This document shows positions 53,540 to 64,000 of a stretch of 64,000 nt of DNA, piece by piece. Made by a program: the position numbers and the translations under genes. This DNA is from Xylanibacter brevis ATCC 19188 (GTDB lineage Bacteria > Bacteroidota > Bacteroidia > Bacteroidales > Bacteroidaceae). Location of the stretch: assembly GCF_000621725.1 (NCBI RefSeq), contig NZ_JHXM01000012.1, forward strand, positions 62,001-126,000. The letters are read 5' to 3'. Each line of letters starts with the position of its first letter. The stretch's first letter is position 1. The notes under the pieces were generated by a model that was not told the origin of the DNA, searched no databases, and worked only from the letters and a program-made list of their open reading frames with translations.

Positions 53540-54562
53540 TTACGCGAAGCAAGGCAGAGCCTTCTCTTTCACCAGGTACTCGCCAATCTGAACAGCGTTG
53601 AGGGCTGCACCCTTGCGAATCTGGTCGCCACTGAGCCAGAAGGTCAGGCCATTCTCGTCGGCCAGGTCTTTGCGCACACGACCTACGAAGACATCGTCCT
53701 TGCCGGCAGTCTCCAGCGGCATGGGATAGGTCAATGTGGCGGGATCGTCAACCAGCGTGCAGCCGGGAGCGGCAGCGATGGCTTTCTGGGCATCCTCGAC
53801 AGAGATGGGTGCCTCGGTCTCGATCCACACCGACTCAGAGTGAGAGCGCAGCGAGCTGACGCGCACACACATGGCCGAGCACTTGGCATCGGTATGCATA
53901 ATCTTGCGTGTCTCGTTGTACATCTTCATCTCTTCCTTGGTATAGCCGTTGGGCTGGAACACGTCGATCTGGGGAATCACATTGTATGCCAGCTGGTGGG
54001 GGAATTTCTTGATGGTCTTCACCTCGCCAGTCTCCACAATCTCTTTGTACTGCTGCTGCAGTTCGGCCATAGCAGCGGCACCGGCACCACTGGCGCTCTG
54101 GTAAGAGCTGACGTGGATGCGCTTGATGTGCGACAGCTGCTCCAGTGGCTGCAGCACTACTACCATCATGATGGTGGTACAGTTGGGGTTGGCAATGATG
54201 CCACGGGGGCGCTTCAGCGCATCCTCAGCATTGCACTCAGGCACAACCAAGGGCACATCGTCGTCCATACGGAAAGCACTCGAGTTGTCGATCATCACGC
54301 AGCCATAGCGGGTGATGTCTTCAGCAAACTCTTTTGAGGTGCCAGCACCTGCCGATGTGAAGGCGATATCAATATCCTTGAAATCGTCGCCATGCTTCAG
54401 CAGTTTCACTTCGATATCCTTACCACGGAACTTATATGTACGACCAGCCGAACGCTCGGAGCCAAACAATACCAGTTCATCCATGGGGAAGTTTCTCTCA
54501 TCGAGCAGTCTCAGGAACTCCTGTCCCACTGCTCCACTTGCACCTACAATAGCTACTTTCAT
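53540..54562 (-). CDS. asd: Aspartate-semialdehyde dehydrogenase
   Basis: The 340-residue cytoplasmic enzyme has the NADP-binding start [18 protein letters not shown], the catalytic Cys128 in ANPNCTT, and the catalytic His region [15 protein letters not shown]. It reduces aspartyl phosphate to aspartate semialdehyde, the branch point to lysine/diaminopimelate, threonine and methionine. Length and motifs are standard. It is a single gene with its own consensus promoter; the antiporter diverges from it. Confidence 0.97.
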   Translation of the reverse strand: MKVAIVGASGAVGQEFLRLLDERNFPMDELVLFGSERSAGRTYKFRGKDIEVKLLKHGDDFKDIDIAFTSAGAGTSKEFAEDITRYGCVMIDNSSAFRMDDDVPLVVPECNAEDALKRPRGIIANPNCTTIMMVVVLQPLEQLSHIKRIHVSSYQSASGAGAAAMAELQQQYKEIVETGEVKTIKKFPHQLAYNVIPQIDVFQPNGYTKEEMKMYNETRKIMHTDAKCSAMCVRVSSLRSHSESVWIETEAPISVEDAQKAIAAAPGCTLVDDPATLTYPMPLETAGKDDVFVGRVRKDLADENGLTFWLSGDQIRKGAALNAVQIGEYLVKEKALPCFA

Positions 54563-54599
54563 CTTGCTTAATTTTTATTTGGTTCGTAAAATTCGGCTG

Positions 54600-54630
54600 C
54601 AAAGTTACGAATAAACATACAAAATACAAA
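54600..54630 (-). promoter_or_regulatory. Full promoter of asd
   Basis: Minus strand TTTG (54627-54630), 19 nt, TAACTTTG (54600-54607); the start codon is 38 bp downstream. Confidence 0.85.
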
Positions 54631-54724
54631 GAATAATTGGTTTTTTTTTCATTGTTATTGCTTTATAATTTCTGTTGACAAGAAAAAAAATGGTGGCAAC
54701 AGGAAAGATTTAAACAATAATTCG

Positions 54725-54732
54725 TACCTTTG
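54725..54732 (+). promoter_or_regulatory. -7 element directly before the antiporter start
   Basis: TACCTTTG lies only 8 nt before the ATG at 54741, so the transcript would be leaderless or nearly so. The -33 element is not recognisable. Confidence 0.55.
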
Positions 54733-54740
54733 CACTTGAA

Positions 54741-56888
54741 ATGATACTATTAGCCACATATTTCCCCATTGCCGACCCCACGCTGATATTCTTCGTGGTG
54801 CTGCTGATTGTCTTGTTTGCACCCATCATCATGGGTAAATTGCGCATCCCGCACATTATCGGCATGGTGCTGGCTGGTATCCTGATAGGTCCCTACGGAC
54901 TCAACGTGCTGCAGCGCGACGAGTCGTTCGAGCTGTTTGGGCGCGTGGGCATCTTCTACATCATGTTCCTGGCCGGACTGGAGATGGACCTGGAGAGCGT
55001 GAAGAAGAACACCAAGCGCTTCATCATCTTTGGACTGCTGACGTGCGTCATCCCGCTGATGCTCACCTACGTGATGTCAATGACGCTGCTGGGCTACAGC
55101 GGCAAGGCTTCGTTTCTGCTGGGCTGCATCATGGCATCCAACACGCTGATAGCCTACCCCATCATAGGGCGCTACGGTCTGCAGCGCAACTCGAGCGTGA
55201 TGCTCAGCGTGGGCTCGTCGATGATATCGCTGTTTCTGTCGCTGGTGATGCTGGCTGCGCTGGTGGGCACGTTCGACGAGAACAGTGGCGTGGTGTTCTG
55301 GCTGCTGTTTGCAGTAAAACTGGCGGTCTATATGGCCGGCTGCATCTACCTGATACCGCGACTGACGCGCTACTTCCTGCGCCGCTATAGCGACCGCGTG
55401 ATGCAGTACATCTTCATCATGGCGGTGATGTTCCTCAGCGCAGCACTGTCAAGTCTGATTGGACTGGAAGGCATCTTCGGCGCCTTCTTCTCGGGTTTGA
55501 TACTGAACAGATACATACCCCATGTGTCGCCGCTGATGAACCGTATCGAGTTCATTGGCAACGCACTGTTCATCCCCTACTTTCTGATTGGTGTGGGCAT
55601 GCTCATTGACCTACACTCTGTGCTCGACAGCGCTCAGGTGATAGGCATCGTGCTGCTCATCGCCTTCTTTGGCACGTTTGGAAAAGCACTGGCCGCCTAT
55701 ACCTCGGCCATCATCTTCCGTCTGCCCAAAGCCGAGGGCCACATGATGTTCGGACTGACATCGGCCCATGCTGCTGGCGCCATCGCCATGACCATGGTGG
55801 GCATGCGCATCGAAGTGGCGCCGGGGGTGATGCTGGTGAACAACGAGATGCTGAACGGCGTGGTACTGATGATACTGGTCACCTGTATCGTCTCGACCAT
55901 GATGACCGACAAGGCCGCCAAGGAGATCATCTTCCGCGAGAAGCTGAACCTGGACATAGACCACAAGCCGCAGCACGACGACGAGAAGATACTGGTCTGC
56001 GTGAAATACCCCGAAATTGCGCCACAACTGGTCTATCTGTCGCTGCTGATGCGCAACGAGAAGCTGAGCCGCGGACTGGTGGCACTGAACGTGGTGTACG
56101 ACGGACAGAACAGTGCTGTGGAGCGCGAACAGGGACTGCGACTGCTGGAACAGCTGGAGCGACAGGCCAGCGCCTCGGAGGTGATGATGCAGACGCAGGT
56201 GCGATTGGCCACCAACATTGCCAACGGCATCAAACATGCCTTCCGCGAGTTTGGATGCTCGGAGATTGTGATGGGCATGCACGTGCATACGGAGGTGTCG
56301 CCTAAGTTCTGGGGCGAGTTCATACAAAGCCTCTACAACGGACTGAACCGACAAATCGTGCTGACTCGTTTTGAACAGCCACTGAGCACACTGCGCCGCA
56401 TACAGGTGGCCGTGCCCTCGCGCGCAGAGTTTGAGCCGGGCTTCCATCGCTGGCTGGAGCGCGTGTGCCGCCTGGCCGGACAGTTGGACTGCCGCATACA
56501 GTTTCACGGACGCCAGGAGTCGTTGTCGCTCATAGCACAATACATCAATAATGTTCACCCACACGTACGTGGAGAATACACCCCGATGGGCCACTGGAAT
56601 GAGTTGCCCAAGCTGGCTGCCGGCATCGGCAAGGACCAGCTCTTCATCGTCATCACTGCCCGTAAGGGTACTATCAGTTATAAAAACGCCTTAGAGCGAC
56701 TGCCCGACGAGCTGACACAATACTTTGCCGGCACCAACCTCATGATCATCTTCCCCGACCAGTATGGCGACACGAAGGAAGACAGCATGAGCTTCACCGA
56801 GGCACAGCACTACGAGGAGAACAGCGTCTATGACATGCTCTCGCGCTGGATTCACACCGCAAGAAAGGCACCAAAGAACAATGATTAA
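54741..56888 (+). CDS. CPA2-type cation:proton antiporter with C-terminal cytoplasmic domain
   Basis: The 715-residue inner membrane protein has about twelve hydrophobic segments in residues 1-390 with the family pattern [36 protein letters not shown], and [19 protein letters not shown] soluble C-terminal region (about 410-700) resembles universal-stress-type domains ([40 protein letters not shown]). Such proteins exchange Na+ or K+ for protons and the cytoplasmic part probably regulates them. The start at 54741 is kept since later Met codons would cut the first helix. Its last 8 bp overlap the ABC ATPase gene, giving coupled translation. Confidence 0.9.
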   Translation: MILLATYFPIADPTLIFFVVLLIVLFAPIIMGKLRIPHIIGMVLAGILIGPYGLNVLQRDESFELFGRVGIFYIMFLAGLEMDLESVKKNTKRFIIFGLLTCVIPLMLTYVMSMTLLGYSGKASFLLGCIMASNTLIAYPIIGRYGLQRNSSVMLSVGSSMISLFLSLVMLAALVGTFDENSGVVFWLLFAVKLAVYMAGCIYLIPRLTRYFLRRYSDRVMQYIFIMAVMFLSAALSSLIGLEGIFGAFFSGLILNRYIPHVSPLMNRIEFIGNALFIPYFLIGVGMLIDLHSVLDSAQVIGIVLLIAFFGTFGKALAAYTSAIIFRLPKAEGHMMFGLTSAHAAGAIAMTMVGMRIEVAPGVMLVNNEMLNGVVLMILVTCIVSTMMTDKAAKEIIFREKLNLDIDHKPQHDDEKILVCVKYPEIAPQLVYLSLLMRNEKLSRGLVALNVVYDGQNSAVEREQGLRLLEQLERQASASEVMMQTQVRLATNIANGIKHAFREFGCSEIVMGMHVHTEVSPKFWGEFIQSLYNGLNRQIVLTRFEQPLSTLRRIQVAVPSRAEFEPGFHRWLERVCRLAGQLDCRIQFHGRQESLSLIAQYINNVHPHVRGEYTPMGHWNELPKLAAGIGKDQLFIVITARKGTISYKNALERLPDELTQYFAGTNLMIIFPDQYGDTKEDSMSFTEAQHYEENSVYDMLSRWIHTARKAPKNND

Positions 56889-57570
56889 ATTAAGAAATAT
56901 CACCAAGAGTTTTGGCTCACTACAAGTGCTGAAAGGCATCGACCTCGACATTGCGAAAGGCGAGGTGGTGAGCATTGTGGGCCCCAGCGGTGCTGGAAAG
57001 ACCACGCTGCTGCAAATCATGGGTACACTGGACCGTCCTGACAGTGGTACGGTGTGCGTGGATGGCATCGACACCACCACACTCAGCCAGAAACAGCTGT
57101 CAGACTTCCGCAACCGTCATCTGGGATTTGTATTCCAGTTTCACCAGCTGCTGCCCGAGTTCACAGCTCTTGAAAACATCATGATACCGGCCTACATTGC
57201 CGGACGATCGAACAAAGAGGCAAAGGAACGCGCCCTGGAACTGCTGCAGTTCATGGGACTCTCTGAGCGCGCCAGTCATAAGCCTGCAGAGCTGTCGGGC
57301 GGCGAGAAACAGCGCGTTGCCGTGGCTCGTGCGCTGGTCAACAACCCAGCGGTGATTCTGGCCGACGAGCCCAGCGGTTCGCTCGACTCTAAGAACAAGG
57401 CCGAACTGCACCAGCTGTTCTTCGACCTGCGCGACAAGTTCGGACAGACATTTGTCATCGTGACCCACGACGAGGAACTGGCCACGCTGACCGACCGCAC
57501 CATCCACATGAAAGACGGACTCCTGGAAATAGTAGCTCAAGGAGGAGAAGAAGAAGGAGGAACGATATGA
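56881..57570 (+). CDS. ABC transporter ATP-binding protein (LolD/MacB-like)
   Basis: I start at the ATG 56881 (229 residues, [20 protein letters not shown]), the usual start for this family. Walker A is GPSGAGKTT (about 35-43), the Q-loop [15 protein letters not shown], signature [15 protein letters not shown], Walker [13 protein letters not shown], and H-loop VTHDEEL. This is typical of ATPases that work with FtsX-like permeases in lipoprotein sorting or efflux. No permease gene is adjacent. It overlaps the antiporter by 8 bp and the S1 protein gene by 4 bp. Confidence 0.93.
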   Translation: MIKLRNITKSFGSLQVLKGIDLDIAKGEVVSIVGPSGAGKTTLLQIMGTLDRPDSGTVCVDGIDTTTLSQKQLSDFRNRHLGFVFQFHQLLPEFTALENIMIPAYIAGRSNKEAKERALELLQFMGLSERASHKPAELSGGEKQRVAVARALVNNPAVILADEPSGSLDSKNKAELHQLFFDLRDKFGQTFVIVTHDEELATLTDRTIHMKDGLLEIVAQGGEEEGGTI

Positions 57571-58445
57571 TACAACTAGGAAACTACAACACGCTGAAAA
57601 TCGTGAAGCGCGTGGACTTCGGCCTGTATCTGGACGGAGGCGACGAGGGCGAAATTCTGTTGCCCAAGGGCTATGTGACACCACAGATGAAGATAGGCGA
57701 CGAGATCAGGGTGTTCGTCTATCTGGATCAGGAAGAGCGCACCGTGGCCACCACCGAGACGCCACTGGCCATCGTTGGCGAGTTTGCCTGTCTTGAAGTG
57801 GCATGGATCAACAAGTATGGCGCCTTCATGAAATGGGGACTTCAGAAGGATCTTTTCTGTCCTTTCCGCGAACAGAAACAGCGCATGGAGGTGGGCAAGC
57901 ACTACATCGTCTATGTGAAAGAAGACGAGGAGAGCCACCGTCTGATGGCCACCGCCAAGGTAGATAAGTACATCAGTCAGGCAGCTGCCAAGTCAAACAC
58001 GGAGGAGGCTACAGAGAAAACGGCCAAGGGCGACCTGATGAAGCATGGCGACACGTGCGACTGCCTCATCTGGCAGAAGACCGACCTGGGCTTCAAGTGC
58101 ATTATCAACAACAAGTATCAGGGACTGATCTTCGAGAATCAGGTGTTCCAGCCACTGCACACCGGCGACCGCCTGACGGCCTACATAGACCATGTGCGCC
58201 AGGACGGCAAGATAGACATCACGCTGCAGCCCACCGGACGCCAGCACACGCTGGAGTTTGCAGAGGTACTGTTGCGCTATCTCTACGAGAACAACGGCCA
58301 CTGCGAACTGTCGGACAATAGTCCGGCGGAACTAATCAGCGACCGTTTCAAGGTGTCAAAGAAAGCATTTAAAAAGGCAGTCGGCGATTTGTACCGCCGT
58401 CGGCTTATCACCATATCTGATGATGGGATATCATTAGTGCATTAA
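57567..58445 (+). CDS. S1-domain RNA-binding protein, CvfB-like
   Basis: The 292-residue cytoplasmic protein contains successive S1-type OB folds. One starts at the N-terminus ([20 protein letters not shown]), another in the middle ([20 protein letters not shown]), and one in the second half ([20 protein letters not shown]). It ends with a winged-helix-like region ([20 protein letters not shown]). This is the order of CvfB/YitL proteins, which bind RNA and modulate gene expression. The start overlaps the ABC gene stop (ATGA), so three genes are translationally linked. Confidence 0.88.
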   Translation: MIQLGNYNTLKIVKRVDFGLYLDGGDEGEILLPKGYVTPQMKIGDEIRVFVYLDQEERTVATTETPLAIVGEFACLEVAWINKYGAFMKWGLQKDLFCPFREQKQRMEVGKHYIVYVKEDEESHRLMATAKVDKYISQAAAKSNTEEATEKTAKGDLMKHGDTCDCLIWQKTDLGFKCIINNKYQGLIFENQVFQPLHTGDRLTAYIDHVRQDGKIDITLQPTGRQHTLEFAEVLLRYLYENNGHCELSDNSPAELISDRFKVSKKAFKKAVGDLYRRRLITISDDGISLVH

Positions 58446-58482
58446 TATTTCAAACTTAACATTTAGTTTTTTCATAAATTTT

Positions 58483-58511
58483 ACCGCTGTCCGTGAGGAT
58501 GGCGGTTTTTC
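58483..58511. terminator. Terminator between convergent genes
   Basis: Arms ACCGC/GCGGT (58483-58487, 58502-58506) with an inner TCC/GGA stem and a T run for the plus strand. Confidence 0.75.
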
Positions 58512-58513
58512 TT

Positions 58514-59443
58514 TTAGAAAATACGACCCACAATACGCAGACTCATCATGGGGCACACCTTTACTTTACTGAGTATCTCTACGGCTTTGCTGCCTTCGCC
58601 AGAGAGGTCAGACGATTGTAGCTTTTCGTCGCCGTTGGCACCATGCAGATAAACTTCGGGGCTGCCCCAGAACTGTACACCCAGATCGAAGTTGCAAGTC
58701 ACACGGCTATATCGGGGAACCGCACGACCAAAGCCCACGCCCAGGTACGGACGGAAGTTCTTCACCTTGATACTGGCCTCCAGGTTACCATTGGCATCAG
58801 GCTCCAGGAAATAGTCGCCCATGTCGAAACCAACTTTATCCAGCTTACCGCCGTTCATAGCACGGAGGGCAACCAGTTTAGTGAGGTCCTGACTATCATT
58901 ATTCCAACGGGTGACGCCCATCAGCTCGCCCTCATTCTTGTTATACACCTTGATAATCTTATCGGCACCGAAGTAGGCACCAAGGGTAACACGGAAACTG
59001 CTGAGCTGGAAGGGATAGACATCGACCAACACATGGGCTGTTCCCATGTTGAGCTTGCCCTCTACGGTAATCTCGTTTGGAATCTGATAATCCTTGAACT
59101 CGGGACTGTTTTGCACCGTGCTGTTCAAATCGGCGAAATCCGTATCGAAATCCACATCCATCTTCAGCTTCGGCAGGAAGTTATAGCCAGCACGAAGAGC
59201 CAGGAAGCGTGTTGCCGGTGTAGCCAATTCGAAGCTCAAACCATTCATTACACCAATGCCGACGCCAACGCCCAGATGGTTGAACACGTTGGGAAGCAGA
59301 CCGTTTCCATCGTTGTCGTCTGCCTGAACCGTCTGTTGCATTGTAGCAAGTTGTACATCTTGCGCAGAGGTCTGCGCCACATTTTGTGCCATGGACTGCA
59401 TGGTGCCCAGCACCATTGCTCCGATTACCAAAAGTTTTTTCAT
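58514..59443 (-). CDS. Outer membrane beta-barrel protein (uncharacterised)
   Basis: I start at 59443 (309 residues, MKKLLVIGAMVLGTMQSMAQ), because a signal peptide begins there; a Met 24 bp upstream would add a polar extension. The mature protein has alternating beta-strand patterns (FLALRAGYNFLPKLKMDVDF, FRVTLGAYFGADKIIKVY, FRPYLGVGFGRAVP, MSLRIVGRIF with terminal Phe), typical of an 8-12 stranded barrel. No specific family is recognised. It is a single gene with its own -7 element. Confidence 0.8.
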   Translation of the reverse strand: MKKLLVIGAMVLGTMQSMAQNVAQTSAQDVQLATMQQTVQADDNDGNGLLPNVFNHLGVGVGIGVMNGLSFELATPATRFLALRAGYNFLPKLKMDVDFDTDFADLNSTVQNSPEFKDYQIPNEITVEGKLNMGTAHVLVDVYPFQLSSFRVTLGAYFGADKIIKVYNKNEGELMGVTRWNNDSQDLTKLVALRAMNGGKLDKVGFDMGDYFLEPDANGNLEASIKVKNFRPYLGVGFGRAVPRYSRVTCNFDLGVQFWGSPEVYLHGANGDEKLQSSDLSGEGSKAVEILSKVKVCPMMSLRIVGRIF

Positions 59444-59484
59444 ATCAACAGTATTTTCGTGTGACATTAATGATTTTCTCCTTG

Positions 59485-59492
59485 CAAAAGTA
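59485..59492 (-). promoter_or_regulatory. -7 element of the outer membrane protein gene
   Basis: TACTTTTG on the minus strand, 42 bp before the start at 59443. Confidence 0.55.
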
Positions 59493-59578
59493 AAACAATT
59501 CTACAATATTTCCAAGATATCTTCCTTTTTTCTTTATCGACAAGACCAAAAGCATCATCGATTACCTGTCAACAGGAC

Positions 59579-59603
59579 AGTCCAGGCCTCACACGTCTGG
59601 ACT
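59579..59603 (-). terminator. Short hairpin overlapping the hydrolase stop codon
   Basis: Arms AGTCCAG/CTGGACT (7 bp) include part of the stop codon of the alpha/beta hydrolase. No T run follows. Confidence 0.4.
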
Positions 59604-60423
59604 ATTTTAGAAATAATTCCAGCTGTTCGACTTCCTGCTGGAACTCGTGAGGTTTGAAGCCATGACCAGCACCGGGGATGACGTGCAGACGGGTGCCCTT
59701 GCGGTAGAGCTGCTGCGCCCGACGTGAGTCGTCCATAGACACGATGCGGTCCTGGTCGCCCTGAACAATCAGTACAGGACCACGATATTTGCCGATGATG
59801 TCCAAAGGATGCATGTCGTGTATTTCCTCAAAGAAGCGACGTCCCATCTTGACGCCCCACAGTTCGGTGACGTCCTGGATGGCTTCTACCTGCGGATAAT
59901 ACTGGCGCCAGTTGTCGGGGATGCACAGGGCTGGATAGACCAGCACCAGCTGGCTCACCTGCCCTTTCAGTTCGGCAGCGGTCAGTGCCGACACCAGTCC
60001 GCCCTGACTCTCGCCAACGAGCACAATGTGGCGGTGGCCCTGACTGCGGAAGTACTTCACGATGGCACGAAGATCGCTCACCTCGTCAAGGATAGACATG
60101 TTGAGGGTGTTGTTGTCGGAACGGCTACGCACCGAACCACACGGGAAATCGAAGGTGTAGCACTGATAGCCTTTGCGACTCATCACGTCGAAATAATGAC
60201 GACCATAATCGAAAGAGCCATTAAAGCCATGGGCGATGATGGCTATCGGTGCCTTTTTTCCTGTGACGGCAGGCGTGAAGAGTTCGCCATAGATGTGGCG
60301 ACTGCCATTGTCAATCCATAACTCCTGCACACGGCCATTGGCTACGGTGCTTACTTGTTCCGACTGTGCCATAATGGCAAATGGTGTCAGGAACAGAATG
60401 ATTAGTGTAAGTAGTTTTTTCAT
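59602..60423 (-). CDS. Secreted alpha/beta hydrolase
   Basis: I start at 60423 (273 residues, MKKLLTLIILFLTPFAIMAQ), a clear signal peptide. The hydrolase fold shows the oxyanion region IAIIAHGFNGSFDYGRHYFD, nucleophile elbow GESQGG, acid QGDQDRIVSMDD and catalytic His in GAGHGFKPHE. It resembles bacterial esterases/acyl-peptidase-like hydrolases such as cinnamoyl esterases. The substrate is unknown. A strong terminator separates it from the gene upstream. Confidence 0.88.
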   Translation of the reverse strand: MKKLLTLIILFLTPFAIMAQSEQVSTVANGRVQELWIDNGSRHIYGELFTPAVTGKKAPIAIIAHGFNGSFDYGRHYFDVMSRKGYQCYTFDFPCGSVRSRSDNNTLNMSILDEVSDLRAIVKYFRSQGHRHIVLVGESQGGLVSALTAAELKGQVSQLVLVYPALCIPDNWRQYYPQVEAIQDVTELWGVKMGRRFFEEIHDMHPLDIIGKYRGPVLIVQGDQDRIVSMDDSRRAQQLYRKGTRLHVIPGAGHGFKPHEFQQEVEQLELFLK

Positions 60424-60431
60424 TGTTATAT

Positions 60432-60467
60432 AAAAAAAGATTGAGCCCACAAGAAAGTGGACTCAAT
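60432..60467 (-). terminator. Terminator of the kinase-RapZ gene
   Basis: On the minus strand 11-bp arms (60457-60467 and 60440-60450; one T-G pair) with a 6-nt loop, followed by seven T. Confidence 0.88.
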
Positions 60468-60470
60468 GAG

Positions 60471-62003
60471 TTATTGTTTTGCTTCAAGTGTCTGACGGAT
60501 GTTCTGTTCGCGATGACAGATGCGCACTTCAACACCAAACTGCTGATGGATGTGCTCTGCCAGATGCTGGGCACTATATACGCTGCGATGCTGTCCGCCG
60601 GTACAGCCAAACGAGAACATTAAAGAAGTAAAGCCACGCTGGATGTAACGCTCTACATGCGCATCAGCCAGTTTATAGACACTCTCCAGGAATGTCAGTA
60701 TCTCGCCATCGTCTTCAAGGAAACGAATCACTGGCTCGTCAAGACCGGTCAGCTGCTTATAGGGCTCATAACGGCCGGGGTTGTGGGTAGAGCGACAGTC
60801 GAAGACATAGCCGCCACCATTGCCGCTCTCGTCCTCGGGGATTCCCTTTCGATACGAGAAACTGAAGACCTTCACGACCAAAGGTCCTTTGCCATCGTAT
60901 TTTGAGAATGTGGCTGGACCATCCTTGGGATGCGCCTTATAGGGGTTGTTGTCGGTGGTCTTATAGCCATCAGAACGAGGGGCTGGCACTTCTATGCGCT
61001 GGAAGCGTGGCAACTCGGTGAGTTTGCGCAACAGCGAAACCAGATAGGGATATTGGAAATCTGCCGTTTGTAGAAGCTCACGCAGGTTCTGAATGGCAGG
61101 CGGAATGCTGTCTATGAAATGCTGTTTGCGCTCGAAATAGCCACGGAAGCCATAGGCACCCAGCACCTGTAGTGTGCGGAAGAACACGAAGAGCTGTAAA
61201 CGACTGGCAAAGACCTCGCGCTTGGGCATCTCTATAAACTGCTGGGCTGCCTCGTAGTAGTCGTCAAGGAGTTCATTACGCAGTTTGTCGGGATAACGGG
61301 CAGAGGCCTGCCACAAGAACGAGGCCAGATCATAATAGAAAGGTCCGCGACGGCCTCCCTGGAAATCAATAAAGTATGGTTTCCCGTCTGTCAACATGAC
61401 ATTACGCGCCTGAAAGTCGCGATAGAGAAAACTGTCACACTTCTCTGCCGTGAGATCTTTAGCCAGCAGACGGAAGTCTGCCTCGAGCTTCAGCTCATGG
61501 AAGTCGAGCTCGGTGGCTTTCAGAAAGCAATACTTAAAGTAGTTGAGATCAAAGAGCACCCCTTCGATATTGAATTCCGGCTGAGGATAACAGTTGGAGA
61601 AGTCCAGTTCGCGGGCACCACGAAACTGCACATTGGGCAGTTCGCGAATGGTGGCTTTCAGCAGTTCCTGCTCTTTCAGCGTATAACGACCACCTGCCTC
61701 GCGACCACCACGAATGGCATCGAAAAGAGAAACCGAACCTAAGTCTGTTTGCAGATAGCGCAACTCGTCTTCGCTGACGGCCAACACCTGCGGAACAGGC
61801 AACTGGCGCTTGGAGAAATGGCGTGCCAAATAGATGAAGGCATGATTCTCGTCGCGACTGGTGCCAATACACCCCACAACGCTTTGTCCTTCGCCATCCG
61901 TCATACGATAATAAATACGGTTGCTACCAGCCACAGGCAACTGACTGGTGACGGCAGGTTCCTCGCCTCGCCACTGTTTATAGAGTTCTAATAGTTGATG
62001 CAT
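60471..62003 (-). CDS. Fusion of aminoglycoside-phosphotransferase-like kinase and RapZ C-terminal domain
   Basis: The N-terminal part of the 510-residue cytoplasmic protein (about 1-340) is an APH-fold kinase with SNRIYYRM near the start, catalytic loop FLYRDFQARNVMLTDG and metal-binding YFIDFQGGRRGP. It resembles AmgK-type sugar kinases of cell-wall recycling. Residues about 370-510 match the RapZ C-terminal domain: VKVFSFSYRKGIPE, YVFDCRSTHNPGR and SLMFSFGCTGGQHRSVYSAQ, the likely phosphate/sugar-binding loop. In proteobacteria RapZ senses glucosamine-6-phosphate. A link of amino-sugar kinase and sensor to cell-wall sugar metabolism is reasonable inference. Confidence 0.88.
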   Translation of the reverse strand: MHQLLELYKQWRGEEPAVTSQLPVAGSNRIYYRMTDGEGQSVVGCIGTSRDENHAFIYLARHFSKRQLPVPQVLAVSEDELRYLQTDLGSVSLFDAIRGGREAGGRYTLKEQELLKATIRELPNVQFRGARELDFSNCYPQPEFNIEGVLFDLNYFKYCFLKATELDFHELKLEADFRLLAKDLTAEKCDSFLYRDFQARNVMLTDGKPYFIDFQGGRRGPFYYDLASFLWQASARYPDKLRNELLDDYYEAAQQFIEMPKREVFASRLQLFVFFRTLQVLGAYGFRGYFERKQHFIDSIPPAIQNLRELLQTADFQYPYLVSLLRKLTELPRFQRIEVPAPRSDGYKTTDNNPYKAHPKDGPATFSKYDGKGPLVVKVFSFSYRKGIPEDESGNGGGYVFDCRSTHNPGRYEPYKQLTGLDEPVIRFLEDDGEILTFLESVYKLADAHVERYIQRGFTSLMFSFGCTGGQHRSVYSAQHLAEHIHQQFGVEVRICHREQNIRQTLEAKQ

Positions 62004-62028
62004 GCTACTGATTTCATGATTTATGCGA

Positions 62029-62060
62029 CAAAGGTAATAGTTTTATTTGATTCTTGCAAA
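62029..62060 (-). promoter_or_regulatory. Full promoter of the kinase-RapZ gene
   Basis: Minus strand TTTG (62057-62060), 20 nt, TACCTTTG (62029-62036); start codon 26 bp later. Confidence 0.85.
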
Positions 62061-62071
62061 AAGAAGAGCAT

Positions 62072-62160
62072 AAAAAAAGCCGGCTGTCTCACGACAACCA
62101 GCTCCAAAAACAAACTACTTAAAAACTAATCTACTAAAACAAATCAAAAAAATATCTTTT
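62072..62160 (-). ncRNA. Candidate small RNA with own promoter and terminator
   Basis: A complete minus-strand promoter (62167-62198) is followed by about 60 nt without a reading frame and then a terminator: 11-bp stem (62093-62103 with 62078-62088, two G-T pairs), GTGA loop, seven T. The predicted transcript is about 90 nt. The groEL transcript has a separate hairpin at 62237 and the next gene has its own promoter at 62029, so this is an independent unit. Alternatively the last hairpin simply ends groEL read-through. Confidence 0.55.
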
Positions 62161-62166
62161 CTGATG

Positions 62167-62198
62167 CAAAAGTACGAACATTATTCTTACGAACCAAA
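62167..62198 (-). promoter_or_regulatory. Full promoter without a gene
   Basis: Minus strand TTTG (62195-62198), 20 nt, TACTTTTG (62167-62174). Only the candidate small RNA lies downstream before a terminator. Confidence 0.75.
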
Positions 62199-62236
62199 CT
62201 TTTTGACACAAAAAACTTTGGATTTTGATATAAATC

Positions 62237-62274
62237 AAGGCGAAAGAGAAGTCTTGAACTTTTCTTTCGCCTTT
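62237..62274 (-). terminator. Hairpin behind groEL
   Basis: Arms AAGGCGAAAGA (62237-62247) and TCTTTCGCCTT (62263... about 62273), with a further short inner pairing. A good stem, weak T run on the minus strand. Confidence 0.65.
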
Positions 62275-62321
62275 TGTAAAGTTGAGTTGGCAAAACGCCT
62301 TACATACTCATTCTTATAGAC

Positions 62322-63959
<1,638 letters not shown>

Positions 63960-63960
63960 T

Positions 63961-63992
63961 CAATTTTTCAATTCTTCAATTTTTCAATTCTT
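63961..63992. repeat. 16-bp tandem repeat upstream of groEL
   Basis: CAATTTTTCAATTCTT occurs twice in direct succession just before the groEL start (ATG at 63953), in the expected groES-groEL spacer. Confidence 0.8.
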
Positions 63993-64000
63993 ACTTCTCA

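Noticed and set aside
53276..54337. 353-codon plus-strand frame opposite asd
   Set aside because: It is the antisense shadow of asd, and its start lies inside the 22-bp repeat array.

Overview
The window looks like a chromosome segment of a glycan-degrading Bacteroidales, most likely Prevotella or a close relative. The signs are SusC/SusD proteins, a hybrid two-component regulator, lipoprotein signal peptides, Bacteroidota-type promoters (TTTG, 19-20 nt, TAnnTTTG), and the 'YNxxGQ...GIYIxNGKK' C-terminal tails common in Prevotella secreted proteins. Assignments rest on reading the sequence and recalling families; no database search was run.

Bases 1-40,513 form a large polysaccharide utilisation locus (PUL). 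It starts with the 3' part of a hybrid two-component regulator. Next come a 1605-residue repeat protein, an anaerobic sulfatase-maturating enzyme with a Cys-type sulfatase, a purple-acid-phosphatase/GH115-like fusion, GH76, GH115, and a divergent GH43 lipoprotein. A probable operon follows: glutaminase-A-like protein, IPT/NHL lipoprotein, SusC, SusD, DUF4361/DUF1735-like lipoprotein and GH92. A glutaminase-A-like/GH2 fusion closes the locus. The enzyme set suggests an acidic, decorated alpha-mannan-type glycan carrying glucuronate, sulfate and perhaps phosphate. SusC/D would import oligosaccharides, and the sensor would switch the locus on.

Bases 40,600-45,460 hold a SIMPL-domain protein, a small lipoprotein, and then an accessory island of remnants. 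A DUF3791 cassette has a DUF3990 toxin-like gene collapsed to 65 bp. An AAA ATPase is flanked by two 56/58-identical palindromic operator-like repeats. An antitoxin is followed by a collapsed YoeB/Txe toxin, and a UvrD C-terminal fragment lies between dispersed palindromes.

Bases 45,472-53,500 hold a C10 cysteine protease with leucine-rich repeats, translationally coupled to a small secreted protein, then a MNT/HEPN pair, tRNA-Leu(UAG), a structured candidate ncRNA with a full minus-strand promoter, and two unusual arrays of short cores spaced strictly every 21 or 22 bp.

Bases 53,540-64,000 are housekeeping: asd, a cation:proton antiporter overlapping an ABC ATPase and an S1-domain protein, an outer membrane protein, an alpha/beta hydrolase, a kinase-RapZ fusion, a candidate small RNA and groEL.
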